Under the pieces are notes generated by a model. That model had not been told where the DNA came from, ran no database searches, and saw nothing but the letters and a program-made list of their open reading frames with translations. Positions 19,101-27,790 of a stretch of 64,000 bases of DNA are shown in pieces. This DNA is from Deltaproteobacteria bacterium. Lineage in GTDB: Bacteria > Myxococcota_A > UBA9160 > UBA6930. Positions within the stretch are counted from its first letter, which is position 1, and the number at the start of each line of letters is the position of its first letter. The stretch covers positions 1 through 64,000 of the forward strand of contig JAJDAQ010000179.1 in the NCBI GenBank assembly GCA_029261815.1, in the 5' to 3' direction. The translations under genes and the position numbers were made by a program.

Positions 19101-19257
19101 GGGAACGGGATCCGAAACGATGCGTCGGATCGCTGCCCCAATGGTCGGCGGCGTACTCTCGGCGACGCTCGTGACACTCGTGGTCATCCCGATTCTCTTT
19201 GCGCTCGTTCACGGACGACAGCTACCGGCAACCCAAGGGCTTCGACCTGAAGCCTGA
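16126..19257 (+). CDS. cusA: CusA/CzcA-family heavy-metal RND pump
   Basis: 1043-residue inner-membrane proton/metal antiporter with the usual 12 TM helices and two large periplasmic loops. TM4 carries GTMIDAGIVMVENAH, with the Asp and Glu of the proton relay in the CusA-like (monovalent cation) rather than CzcA-like pattern. Two periplasmic Met in contexts known from CusA are present (PLSMIETT and RIDMLSTGIK), which favours Cu(I)/Ag(I). The third Met of the CusA cluster could not be aligned with certainty. The start ATG has an AGGAGG site inside the end of cusB. Completes a CBA-type efflux system. Confidence 0.95.
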   Translation: MLKRIVEASARNPVFVALGIAALVAWGAYAVVHTPLDAIPDLSDVQVIVFTEYPGQAPQVVEDQVTYPLSTAMLAVPFAKVVRGYSFFGLSFVYVIFEDGTDVYWARSRVLESLNFVSDRLPDAVTPTLGPDATGVGWVYEYALVDRTGKHDLAELRSIQDWHLRYELQTVPGVAEVASVGGHVRQYQVELDPNKLAAHGISLAQVHHAVQRSNGDVGGRLIEMAESEFMIRGRGYIQNVRDLEEVAVSADAHGTPILIRNLGSVVLGPELRRGLTDLDGEGEVAAGIVIMRFGENALETIRGVKARLSELEATLPEGVEIVPVYDRAPLIERAVDNLQEKLLQQGLIVALICFVFLVHIRSALVAILLLPLGILFSFIVMYTQGINANIMSLGGIAIAIGTMIDAGIVMVENAHRHLERDGAKKPRIEILVDAATEVGPALFFSLLIITVSFLPIFSLEAQEGRLFKPLAFTKTYAMAGAALLSITVVPALMVWLVRGRILPEERNPLNRSILWVYRPVIRGALRFRWAVLVTALLVLVASLYPLRQLGSEFMPPLNEGDLLYMPTTLPGISITKAKELLQQTDRIIATFPEVERVFGKVGRAETATDPAPLSMIETTITLRPQSEWREGMTPQKLIVELDQAIDFPGVTNAWTLPIKTRIDMLSTGIKTPVGIKVAGPDLAELERIGKEVEATLREFPGTLSVYAERAVGGNYLDFEIDRSKIARHGLTIGDVQDVIQTAIGGMNVTETIEGLERYPVNIRYSRELRHDLPSLQRVLVPTPSGAQIPLGQLAHFKIRKGPASIKTENARPNAWVYIDLDGVDVGTYVANARLALDENVSLPAGYTLTWSGQYESLERATDRLTLIFPVTLGVIFLLLYLNFRRVGDTLMVIGCIPFALVGGVVLLWMLDYDLSVAVGAGFLALAGLTAETGVIMLLFLNQARDRYLAEGRLQTRGDLWDAIVEGATFRARPLLMTVASDVIGLLPIMWGAGTGSETMRRIAAPMVGGVLSATLVTLVVIPILFALVHGRQLPATQGLRPEA

Positions 19258-19372
19258 CGCGACTAGCGCGAATGAACGGCCTACGGAGGTCATCTAAATC
19301 CCTGGAGGACAGGGGCCCGTCGGAATTCTCCGGGGCGACTTCCTGACTCCAGTATTGAGTCCAGTGTGGGAC

Positions 19373-19448
19373 TGGTGAGCGCGGAAGGGCTCGAACCTTC
19401 GACCGGCGGATTAAGAGTCCGCTGCTCTGCCAACTGAGCTACGCGCCC
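19373..19448 (-). tRNA. tRNA-Lys (anticodon CUU)
   Basis: 76 nt including an encoded CCA. The acceptor GGGCGCG pairs with CGCGCTC (one G-U). The anticodon stem GCGGA/TCCGC encloses CTCTTAA, with anticodon CUU at plus 19413-19415 (AAG codons). The T-arm is GAAGG-TTCGAGC-CCTTC. It lies 57 nt downstream of the oxoprolinase stop on the same strand and faces the end of cusA. Confidence 0.96.
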
Positions 19449-19505
19449 ACGAAACGCGGAAAGTAAGGACCGGGCTCGCGGACGGCAAGGCCCCTGTGCA
19501 ACCGC

Positions 19506-22500
19506 TCAATCGGCCACCGGCCCGAAGCCACCACCGCCCGGCGTTTCGACACGTAGGCGGTCGCCGGGCCGGAGCGTGAGCCGCGCCCGACCGCCCAGGT
19601 CTTCCGACGTGCCATCGCTCCGCAGGACGACGTTACGCCCGGGCAAACCCGGCGCGCCGCCGGCCAGGCCGTACGGCGCAAGGACACGCCGCTCGGAGAG
19701 CACCGACATCTCGACGGTCTCGGTGAAGCCGAGTTCCCGGATGAGACCGTCGCCACCCTTTCGCGCGCCTTCCCCCCCTGAGCCCGCTCGCAGTGCGAAG
19801 ACGTGGACCCACACGGGCATCCGCGCCTCCATGACTTCTGGGTCCGTGATCCGGGTATTCGTCATGTGCGTGTGGACGCCCGACGCCCCCGCGGCATTCG
19901 GCGTCGCACCGGCACCGCCACCGATGGTCTCGTAGTACCCGAACGTTTCATTGCCGAATGCAACGTTGTTCATCGTTCCCTGGCTCGCGGCCGCGCGGCC
20001 AAGCGCTCCGAGCAACACGTCAACGATGCGCTGGGACGTCTCGACGTTGCCGCCGACCACGGCCGCCTGCGGCGGTGGGTCGAGCAGCGAGCCCTTGGGA
20101 ACCCGCACGTCGACGGGCGCCAGGCAGCCCCCATTCAGCGGCATGCGCTCGTCCACGAGGCAACGCAGGACATAGAGAACGGCACTGTCCACCACGGCGC
20201 GCGGCGCATTCAAGTTCCCGGCAACGGCATCGGCGGTGCCGGCGAAGTCGATGACCATCCGATCGCCCGAGATCCGGAGCGCCACCTCGACGCGCGTGCC
20301 GTCGTCGAGCGCGTCGACGAAGCGGTGTTCGCCATCGGGCAACAACGCGAGCTGCTGCGCCACCTTGGCACCGGCGGCGGCTTGCAGCTGCGCCATGGTC
20401 ACGTGGAGAGCGTCGAGCCCGACTTCTTCGACCCATGCATGGAGCAGCTGCTCACCCGCCCGGTTGGCCGCGACCTGGGCCTGGAGGTCGGCAATATTGT
20501 CGTCGGGTGCGCGCGCCGGGTAGGGCCCCGATGTCAGTGCGGCGCGCACTGCAGTTTCGTCGAAATGTCCGGCACGAACCAGCGGGAAAGGCGCCAACAC
20601 GGCGCCCTCTTCGGCCAGCGAACGCGAGAACGCGGGCATCGACCCGGGCGTGATGCCCCCCAGATCGGCGTGATGCCCGCGGCACGCAACAAAGAATGCC
20701 AGCCGCTCACCCACGAAGACCGGGGACACGACGGTCACGTCCGGAAGGTGCGAACCCCCGGATGCCGGATCGTTGGTCACGATCGCGTCACCGGGACCCA
20801 GGTCGGGAATGGCCGCGCGCACCGCACGAACGGTCGCCCCCATGGCGCCCAGATGGACCGGGATATGCGGCGCGTTCGCGATCAGTCCGCCGTCGGCGTC
20901 GAAGACTGCGCACGAGTAGTCGAGGCGCTCCTTGATATTCGTCGAGAGCGCCGTGTTCCGCAGTACCGCGCCCATCTGTTCCGCGATCGACATGAATCGA
21001 TTCCCGAACACCTCGAGACGGACCGGGTCGGCCTCGGCCAGATCGGACCGGACCCCGGCCGCGACCGGCGGGCCCTGGTCTTCCAGCACGATAAGTCCGT
21101 CCGACCCGACCTGCGCAACGAACCCGGGATCGACGACGAGCGTTCCAGTTCCTTCCAGAACCAGCGCGGGGCCCACGATCGCCGTTCCCGGCGTGAGCGA
21201 ATCGCGATCATGGATCGGAGCCTCCACGCGTCCGAGTTCCGGAAACCAGGCCGTCCCGCTGAACAGGCGGACCGGGTCTGTCGTTGGCGCTGGCGCCGCC
21301 GCCACGCTCGGCGGCGTGCCATCGGGACCGCGCGCCTGGACGCGCACGGTCACGACTTCGAGTGCCCGCCCCGCGCGTTCGTAGCCGAAGCGTTCGCGGT
21401 GGGCGCGCTCGAATGCCTGCGCCCAGTCGCCATCTGCTGGCCGATCCACCGTCAGCGCGGCATCGGCTCCGACATAACGGAGATCGGCGAACTCGAAGAC
21501 GCGAACCTCTTCCGGCGGCACGCCCTCGGCGCAAATCGCCCGGCGGCCCTCTTCGGTCAGGCTTTGCAGCGCCGCAACGGCATCGCGCGGCAACGCACCC
21601 GCGTCCGAGAGCGCGACGCGCCCGGCATCCCGCTCGCCTTCCCAGCTCGCGGCCGCCATCCCGATGCCGTATGCAGAAAGGAGACCGGCCAACGGGTGCA
21701 GCAGTACGGTTTGGATGCCGAGACGCCGAGCCACCGCACAGACATGTTGTCCCGCCGCCCCGCCGAAGCCGACGAGGGCGAAGTCGCGCGGATCCACGCC
21801 TCGGCGAACCGACACCTCCTGGATGGCCTGGGCCATGCTCGCGTTCGCGATTTCCAGAAAGCCCGCGGCGAGTTCGTCGACCGAGCGTGCAAGACCGCCC
21901 TTCGCGACCTCGTCGCGCAGGCTGTCGAAACGGCCCGCGACTCGTTCCAGCGCCAGGTCGAAGGGGAAGCGCTCTGGCCGGATGCGCCCAAGGAAGGCAT
22001 TCACATCGGTCAACGCCAGCTCCTTTGCGCCGGCATCGCCATAGCAAAGGGGCCCCGGCCGGGCGCCCGCGCTCTCGGGCCCAACGGTCAGCCGGAAGCC
22101 ATCAAAGCGACAGAGGGAACCGCCACCCGCCGCGACCGTGTGGATCCGCAGCATGGGGGCGCGAACCCGGACGCCCGCCACTTCGCTTTCGAACGCGCGA
22201 TCGGACTCGCCATCGACCACGAGCGAGACGTCGGTCGAGGTTCCGCCCATGTCGAAACCGATCGCGCGCGCGTGGCCCGCATCCGCCGCCACTCGAGCGG
22301 CTCCGACGACCCCGCCCGCAGGTCCAGAGAGCAACGCGCGCGGCCCACGAAACCGCGCCGCATCCGTGAGCCCACCCGACGATTGCATGAAGCGGATCCG
22401 CGCCCCTGGGAGCGCCGCGGCAAGGGCTTCGCCATGCTGACGCAGCAACGGCGTCAGGTAGGCATCGGCCGTGGCCGTCTGTGCACGGGCCAGGAGGCCG

Positions 22501-23087
22501 ACTTCGTTCACCGACTCCGCCGAGCGCACCACGGTGTCGAAGCCGACCGCGTGCGCGAGGGACGAGACGCGGGCTTCCCACGCGTCATCCACCGTGGCGT
22601 GCAGCCCTGCGATCGCGACGGCACGCGCTCCTGCGTCCCGGGCCGCTTGCAGGGCGGCGCGCGCCACGCCTTCATCGAAGACCCCGTGTGTCTTGCCGTG
22701 CAAGTCTCGGCGTCCGCCGATCTCGATCCGTGCCATCGGAAGCGGCGCCGGCTTCTCGATCTCCAGATCGAACAACTCCGGGCGCTGCTGCGTTCCAATT
22801 TCGAGCAGATCGCCGAGACCCTGGTTCGTGACGAGTACGGTGGGAACGCCGGCACGCTCGAGCAGCGCGTTGGTCGCCACGGTCGTCCCCATGCGCACGC
22901 TGCAAGGCGGCGGCCCCACGTCGCCCCACGCCCCAGCTGCTTCGAGGACCGAACGAATCGCCTCGACCGGCGCTGTGTCCGAAGACAGACGCTTGTGCAC
23001 GTGGAGACCACCGTCCGGGTCGAGCCCGATGCAGTCGGTGAAGGTCCCTCCCCGATCGACCCAGAACTGCCAGCGCGGCGCGTCCAC
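19506..23087 (-). CDS. 5-oxoprolinase / hydantoinase A-B fusion
   Basis: 1193 residues, an N-terminal HyuA-like half fused to a C-terminal HyuB-like half, as in ATP-dependent 5-oxoprolinase (5-oxoproline + ATP + water to glutamate). HyuA motifs are [15 protein letters not shown] near the start and [14 protein letters not shown] around residue 275. HyuB begins about residue 690 with [17 protein letters not shown], followed by LDYSCAVFD and the Gly-rich C-terminal part. Full length. It is the last gene of a five-gene minus-strand run, 2 nt after the phosphodiesterase gene. It may act on pyroglutamate or another lactam/hydantoin. Confidence 0.92.
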   Translation of the reverse strand: MDAPRWQFWVDRGGTFTDCIGLDPDGGLHVHKRLSSDTAPVEAIRSVLEAAGAWGDVGPPPCSVRMGTTVATNALLERAGVPTVLVTNQGLGDLLEIGTQQRPELFDLEIEKPAPLPMARIEIGGRRDLHGKTHGVFDEGVARAALQAARDAGARAVAIAGLHATVDDAWEARVSSLAHAVGFDTVVRSAESVNEVGLLARAQTATADAYLTPLLRQHGEALAAALPGARIRFMQSSGGLTDAARFRGPRALLSGPAGGVVGAARVAADAGHARAIGFDMGGTSTDVSLVVDGESDRAFESEVAGVRVRAPMLRIHTVAAGGGSLCRFDGFRLTVGPESAGARPGPLCYGDAGAKELALTDVNAFLGRIRPERFPFDLALERVAGRFDSLRDEVAKGGLARSVDELAAGFLEIANASMAQAIQEVSVRRGVDPRDFALVGFGGAAGQHVCAVARRLGIQTVLLHPLAGLLSAYGIGMAAASWEGERDAGRVALSDAGALPRDAVAALQSLTEEGRRAICAEGVPPEEVRVFEFADLRYVGADAALTVDRPADGDWAQAFERAHRERFGYERAGRALEVVTVRVQARGPDGTPPSVAAAPAPTTDPVRLFSGTAWFPELGRVEAPIHDRDSLTPGTAIVGPALVLEGTGTLVVDPGFVAQVGSDGLIVLEDQGPPVAAGVRSDLAEADPVRLEVFGNRFMSIAEQMGAVLRNTALSTNIKERLDYSCAVFDADGGLIANAPHIPVHLGAMGATVRAVRAAIPDLGPGDAIVTNDPASGGSHLPDVTVVSPVFVGERLAFFVACRGHHADLGGITPGSMPAFSRSLAEEGAVLAPFPLVRAGHFDETAVRAALTSGPYPARAPDDNIADLQAQVAANRAGEQLLHAWVEEVGLDALHVTMAQLQAAAGAKVAQQLALLPDGEHRFVDALDDGTRVEVALRISGDRMVIDFAGTADAVAGNLNAPRAVVDSAVLYVLRCLVDERMPLNGGCLAPVDVRVPKGSLLDPPPQAAVVGGNVETSQRIVDVLLGALGRAAASQGTMNNVAFGNETFGYYETIGGGAGATPNAAGASGVHTHMTNTRITDPEVMEARMPVWVHVFALRAGSGGEGARKGGDGLIRELGFTETVEMSVLSERRVLAPYGLAGGAPGLPGRNVVLRSDGTSEDLGGRARLTLRPGDRLRVETPGGGGFGPVAD

Positions 23088-23089
23088 GG

Positions 23090-25042
23090 CTACGACCGAG
23101 TCTCATCCCCGTAGAGCGCGGCTTCGAGATCGAGGACGTGCGAACGGCCGTCCAGGTCCAGGTGTCGGGCGTTGAACCCCTCGGCGTCCACCTCGACGGT
23201 GATGTCGGCAGACCCCACATCCGACGGCACCGGGAAACCGAAGACACCGCCGGGCCCCGTGGTCCCGGTCGCGAGTTCGATCTCCCGCTCGCCGCGGCGA
23301 GCGGACACGCGGACACGCGCGCCCTCGTACTGCGGACGCTCGCCATCGGGCAACGCATCGTTCTCGCAGACGAAGACGCGGCCAGAGCGTTGGTCAGGGG
23401 CCCGTTCCACCCTGACCCGGAGGTCTTTCAGCCAGATCATGGGCTCCGCCACGAAGGCTTCGATTCCCGCATCGACCACGTGCCAGGTAGGGTTCGCGCC
23501 GAGGGCCGTATCCTGCGGCGCCATCCCGTGGTCGGCGGTCAGCACGAAGAGCGTTTCGTCCAGCGCCTCCACTTGGCGCAAACAGTCCAGGACACGACCG
23601 ACGCGCCGATCGACTTCGTCGAGTGCGTCGCGGAGGCCAGCCCCGTGTGGGCCGTAGACGTGGCCGGCACCATCGGTCACCAGCAGCTCGTGATAGACGA
23701 ACGACGGCGGCTCGCTCTCGCGCGAGAAGAGATCGATCACCTGCGCGGTGCCGCGCGTGTCGAGCCGCGAGTACATCACCAGCTTTTCGACGCCCTCCTC
23801 GGCCCAGCGCGAGCATTCGTCCGCACGCAGCTCGTTCGAGATCGCCTTGAGGCGATCCTTGTCGTCGCATAGCGACCGTCCTTCGAACGGCGCGTGGCGG
23901 GCCGAACGACCGAACGGCGCGTGGATCGCGGCGGTCACGCAGTCGTCTCCATGAACGCGATGGAACGCCTCGGCAAGACTCTCGACCGCGGCCGATGCAT
24001 AGCCTTCCGTGCCGGTCTCCTGGCCCTGCGGCGAAACACTCTCGCGCTTCTCACGCAGGTAGTAGGACGGATTCACGACGTCGTGATGGCCGCACCACGC
24101 CCCTGTTCCGAGTGCCGTGTGCGAGGGCCAGGTGATCGAGGGGAAATTGACGATGCTCCCTCCGCCCAGGATCGCGGCGCGGTCGCCGAGCTGTCGCAAA
24201 GCCGGCAGCGCGTCGGGATCTTCTTCGAGTCGTGCCTGCAGCTCGGTCTGATGAAGGCCATCTACAAGGAATATGTACAGTCGCTTCGCGGACTTACCGG
24301 AGTCTTCGAGAATTTCCTCGACCACGCGACCATCCTGCCGCGCGAGGTACACATCGGGCGCGACACCGCGTTCGGTCGCCGTGCGACCGGAGGCGTCTGC
24401 ACCATCGACCAGGGGAAAGCCGAGAGACGCCAGACATGTCGCAGCGATATCGACCTCGCGCATTGCGAGGTCATGCCGTCCGGGGCGGATGCCGGGACCA
24501 GCGATCCAGAGTGGTGCCCTGGCCTGCCGCACATGCAGTGCCCCGTGGTTGCCCACGGCATCGCTCTGGCACCAGTCTCGTGGCGAAACCGCGAGGTCGG
24601 GTGCATTTGGCGAGTCAAAGAGCTGGGCCACGCGCTCGTATCCGAACGGGTAGCTCTGGCCCTCGGGCGGAATGAATCCGCCCAGTTCCGGCGGTTTCGA
24701 AAGGCCGGCGGCGGCCGCCGCCGCGTCTTCCTGCGCACGGGTTTGCAGGGCCCCCGTGTCCTGGTTCTCGAGCGGGTTCTCGCCGCAGATGTCGAGAACA
24801 CGGAAGCCGATCGAGCCGTCGTCCTCACGTACGCGTTGGAAGCGCACGCGGCCGCGCGTCGACCACGCCTCATAGGCGCCGGGCTCGTCGCGCTCTCCCG
24901 CTCGCCAGGTCAAGACGAGGTCGACCTGATCGCCGACGCCCTCCACGGACAGCAACGCGTGGATGGCGCGGTGAGCCGACTCGAACTGGTGCGGATCGAT
25001 TCCCTGGCCGCCGGGCCGTTCGGGTCCGAGGATTTCTGCCAT
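23090..25042 (-). CDS. alkaline-phosphatase-superfamily phosphodiesterase with an extra N-terminal half-domain
   Basis: 650 residues. The catalytic type I phosphodiesterase/NPP-like domain spans about 254-540: metal-binding D261 in LYIFLVDGL, nucleophile-type T304 in FPSITWPSH, VTDGAGHVYGPH and TADHGM. Ahead of it, residues about 25-220 resemble the C-terminal half of the same superfamily (DLVLTWRAGE...ARAPLWIAGPGIRPGR...VDIAATCLASLG) but lack the nucleophile, so the protein looks like a partial domain fused to a complete one. A carboxypeptidase-regulatory or Ig-like β-domain (about 555-635) ends it. No signal peptide is evident. It starts 12 nt after murJ. The substrate is unknown. Confidence 0.82.
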   Translation of the reverse strand: MAEILGPERPGGQGIDPHQFESAHRAIHALLSVEGVGDQVDLVLTWRAGERDEPGAYEAWSTRGRVRFQRVREDDGSIGFRVLDICGENPLENQDTGALQTRAQEDAAAAAAGLSKPPELGGFIPPEGQSYPFGYERVAQLFDSPNAPDLAVSPRDWCQSDAVGNHGALHVRQARAPLWIAGPGIRPGRHDLAMREVDIAATCLASLGFPLVDGADASGRTATERGVAPDVYLARQDGRVVEEILEDSGKSAKRLYIFLVDGLHQTELQARLEEDPDALPALRQLGDRAAILGGGSIVNFPSITWPSHTALGTGAWCGHHDVVNPSYYLREKRESVSPQGQETGTEGYASAAVESLAEAFHRVHGDDCVTAAIHAPFGRSARHAPFEGRSLCDDKDRLKAISNELRADECSRWAEEGVEKLVMYSRLDTRGTAQVIDLFSRESEPPSFVYHELLVTDGAGHVYGPHGAGLRDALDEVDRRVGRVLDCLRQVEALDETLFVLTADHGMAPQDTALGANPTWHVVDAGIEAFVAEPMIWLKDLRVRVERAPDQRSGRVFVCENDALPDGERPQYEGARVRVSARRGEREIELATGTTGPGGVFGFPVPSDVGSADITVEVDAEGFNARHLDLDGRSHVLDLEAALYGDETRS

Positions 25043-25054
25043 GGGCCTAGCCTA

Positions 25055-26638
25055 TCAGCTTGCGCGCCGAAGCAGGCGGTCACGCAAGCCGCTGACCAAC
25101 GCGCGCGTTTCGGGGTCCCCCAACCAGGAGATGCCCAGGAGCGCAGGGAGCCCGAACGCTGCAGCCCCCGCGAGCAGTGCCGCCGCGGCGGCCCACGGGC
25201 CTGCCCCGCCAGCCACCGCGTTCGCAGCATGTCCAGCAGTCACAAACGCCACGACACCGGACACCGCGGCGATGACGAGCGCTCTCGCTGCCGCGCCCAG
25301 GACCGGAGTCAGTTCAGGGGCACCGTGCAGGCGACGCGCCAGGATCAACGTCGCGACCGCATTGAGCGAGATCGCCGTCGCACCCGCGGCGGCCAGTCCG
25401 AGGGTGCCGTGCGCGGGCCCCAGGAATGCGTAGAGCGGGATCGCGAGTGCCGCGACGGCGGTGCCCAACAACATCGGTCGCCAGGTGTCACCGCGCGCAT
25501 AGAACGGCCGAACCGCCACCGTCTGCACCACCCAGGCCGGAATGCCGAGGCAGAAGACGACCAGCAGCGCAGCGACCGCGCCGGAGTCCGTGGCCGTAAA
25601 GGCACCCCGCTCGTACAGCAGCGTCACGAGCGGCCGCGCCAGCGCAATCATGCCACCGGCCACCAGGATGCCGAGGGCAACCGTTGCTTGCAGCGTGCGC
25701 TGCACGAGCGCGCCCAGTTCGTCGGTTCTCCCCTGCTCGTGGAGCGACGAGAGTGCCGGCAGCGCCGCCGTGCCGACCGCCTGACCGACCAGCCCGACCG
25801 GCGCCTGCATCAGGACCCGGGCATAGAAAAGTAGTGCAATAGCACCGGCTTCCAGGAACTGTCCGAAGTAACGGTCGAGCCACTCGTCGGCCGCGACCAG
25901 GGTCACGCCGGCGAGAAGCGGGAGCGCCACCCACAGGTAGCGGCGGAAGTCCGCGTCGCCGGGAGCCAGGCGCATCCGCAACCGGATCCGACCACGGGCA
26001 TCGAGAAGCGGCACGAGAAAGTGCCCCAACATCGCGCCCACGAGCGCGCCCCACGCGAAGCCCTCGACGCCGAGCGTCGATGCGCCCAACCACCCCCCGA
26101 CGATGATGCCGAGGTTGTAGACCACGGGTGCCAACGCCTGCGCGCCGAAGCGACCCTTCGCCATCAGCACCCCGCGCACGATGCCGCCGGTCACAAAGAA
26201 CACCTGCGCCGGGAGCACGATGCGCGTGAGCCGGACGGTGAGCGCCTGGACCTCGGGCGGGAAGTCGCTGAAGTAGAACGCCACGAAACGGTCGGCGAAC
26301 GCGAAGAGCAGCGCCGTCGCGACGATGGCGGCCAGCGTCAACGTGCCCCAGACGTTCGCAAAGAAACGCTCGGCCGCTTCGTCGCCGTCGCGCTCCCCGA
26401 CGCGATGGAACAGCGGGATGAATGCCGTCGCGATTGCACCCACGGCCAGGAAGTGGTTGAGAAGGTCCGGCAGCTGGAAGGCCGCGCGATACGCGTCGAC
26501 CTCGACGACCGCGCCGCCGATCTCGGCCGCAAGCACCATTTCGCGCACGACCCCGAGCCCGCGGGAAGCGAGCTGGCTCGCACCCAGTAGCAACGCGGCA
26601 ACGCCGACGCGTTTCGCGACCGATCCGGTCCCGCTCAT
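25055..26638 (-). CDS. murJ: MurJ-type lipid II flippase
   Basis: 527-residue polytopic membrane protein (about 14 helices) of the MVF/MviN family that flips lipid-linked peptidoglycan precursor. Typical elements are the N-terminal ASQLASRGLGVVREMVLA region, QLPDLLNHFLAVGAIATAFIP (family form: pD..n.lf..Ga...aFiP) and the conserved VLMQAPVGLVGQAVGTAALP. Full length. It lies 51 nt after the KamA-like gene and 12 nt before the phosphodiesterase in a co-directional run. It could be the sole housekeeping MurJ or a second flippase dedicated to the neighbouring genes; the window cannot tell. Confidence 0.93.
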   Translation of the reverse strand: MSGTGSVAKRVGVAALLLGASQLASRGLGVVREMVLAAEIGGAVVEVDAYRAAFQLPDLLNHFLAVGAIATAFIPLFHRVGERDGDEAAERFFANVWGTLTLAAIVATALLFAFADRFVAFYFSDFPPEVQALTVRLTRIVLPAQVFFVTGGIVRGVLMAKGRFGAQALAPVVYNLGIIVGGWLGASTLGVEGFAWGALVGAMLGHFLVPLLDARGRIRLRMRLAPGDADFRRYLWVALPLLAGVTLVAADEWLDRYFGQFLEAGAIALLFYARVLMQAPVGLVGQAVGTAALPALSSLHEQGRTDELGALVQRTLQATVALGILVAGGMIALARPLVTLLYERGAFTATDSGAVAALLVVFCLGIPAWVVQTVAVRPFYARGDTWRPMLLGTAVAALAIPLYAFLGPAHGTLGLAAAGATAISLNAVATLILARRLHGAPELTPVLGAAARALVIAAVSGVVAFVTAGHAANAVAGGAGPWAAAAALLAGAAAFGLPALLGISWLGDPETRALVSGLRDRLLRRAS

Positions 26639-26689
26639 CGTTCCCCCCGCCGCGAAGGATGACGCCGCGGCTCGGCAGCGTCGAGCGCG

Positions 26690-27790
26690 TCAGTCGGGCG
26701 GATTGGGCTCTCGCCAGACGCGGCCGTCGTAACTCTCGACCACGATGTCGTCGCCCTCTCGACCCCGAAGGTATGGGTAGTCGAGCGGGACCTTGCCGTA
26801 GGGCGTGTCGAGCACGTATTGGGGAATCGCATAACCGCTGGTGCGGCCGCGCAGGGCCCGGAAGATCTCGATGCCGCGCTCGACCGGAACGCGGAAGTGC
26901 GCGGTGCCTTCAAGCATCTGGGCCTGGTAGACGTAGTAGGGGCGCACGCGCATCCGAACCAGTCCTTCGCAAAGCGCCTTCATCGTCTCCGCGTCGTCGT
27001 TGATGCCGCGCAGGAGCACGCTCTGGTTCCCGACCGGGATCCCCGCGCGCGTGAGTCGATCGCAGGCTTCCGCGGCCTCGGGCGTGAGCTCCTTCGGATG
27101 GTTGAAGTGCGTGTTTACCCAGATCGGGTGGTAGCGCGCGAGCATGTCACAAAGTGCGTCGGTGACCCGAAACGGCAATGTCACGGGCAAGCGCGTCCCG
27201 AGCCGGATGATCTCGACGTGCGGGATCGCGCGGATCTCGGCGATCAACCATTCGAGCCGGTCGTCGCTGAAGACGAGCGGGTCGCCCCCGGTCAGGAGCA
27301 CGTCACGGATTTCGGGCGTCCGTCGGATCCAGTCGACCGCCTCTGACAGCTCGCGCTTCTTCATCGCCCAGTCTTCGTCGCCGACCATGCGCTTGCGCAG
27401 GCAGTAGCGGCAATAGAGCGCGCACTCGTTGTTCACGCAGAAGGCGATGCGATCGGCGTAGACGCGCACCACGTTCTTGACCGGCGAATGCGCGACCTCG
27501 TCGAGCGGATCGGCGAGCCCGGCCGGGTCGGCGAGTTCGGCCATTCGCGGCACGACCTGACGGCGCACCGGGCAGTCGGGATCCGCCGGGTCCATGAGCG
27601 ACGCGTAGTACGGCGTGATGACGAAGCGGAAGCGGTCGGCCAGTGCCGAGACGGCCTGGGTTTCGTCCGGGGTCGGGGCGACGTAGGCCGCGAGGTCTTC
27701 GGCCGTGCGGATGCGGTGGCGCATCTGCCAGGTCCAGTCGGACCATTGCGCGCCATCCGGCGCCGCCTGCACGGGGCTTCCGTCAGCCAT
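26690..27790 (-). CDS. KamA-family radical SAM aminomutase (lysine 2,3-aminomutase / EpmB-like)
   Basis: 366-residue radical SAM, PLP-dependent aminomutase relative. The [4Fe-4S] cluster motif C-x3-C-x2-C is C123, C127 and C130 in ECALYCRYCLRKR. GGDPL follows at about 168-172. A TSGYAIPQYVLDTPYGKVPL segment near the C-terminus carries the likely PLP-binding Lys. Its length is between EpmB (about 340) and clostridial KamA (about 415). EpmB works with EpmA on EF-P, but no epmA is here. Instead it overlaps by 8 nt an upstream ATP-grasp ligase, which suggests that a β-amino acid is made and then ligated. Confidence 0.9.
   Translation of the reverse strand: MADGSPVQAAPDGAQWSDWTWQMRHRIRTAEDLAAYVAPTPDETQAVSALADRFRFVITPYYASLMDPADPDCPVRRQVVPRMAELADPAGLADPLDEVAHSPVKNVVRVYADRIAFCVNNECALYCRYCLRKRMVGDEDWAMKKRELSEAVDWIRRTPEIRDVLLTGGDPLVFSDDRLEWLIAEIRAIPHVEIIRLGTRLPVTLPFRVTDALCDMLARYHPIWVNTHFNHPKELTPEAAEACDRLTRAGIPVGNQSVLLRGINDDAETMKALCEGLVRMRVRPYYVYQAQMLEGTAHFRVPVERGIEIFRALRGRTSGYAIPQYVLDTPYGKVPLDYPYLRGREGDDIVVESYDGRVWREPNPPD

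Noticed and set aside
19373-19448. tRNA-Lys 3' end as attachment site of an island
   Set aside because: No second copy of the tRNA 3' sequence and no integrase gene within the window.
19803-23114. Open frame of 1103 codons on the plus strand
   Set aside because: It is exactly antisense to the oxoprolinase gene, has no ribosome site or recognisable domain, and its Arg/His-rich composition is what GC-rich antisense frames give.
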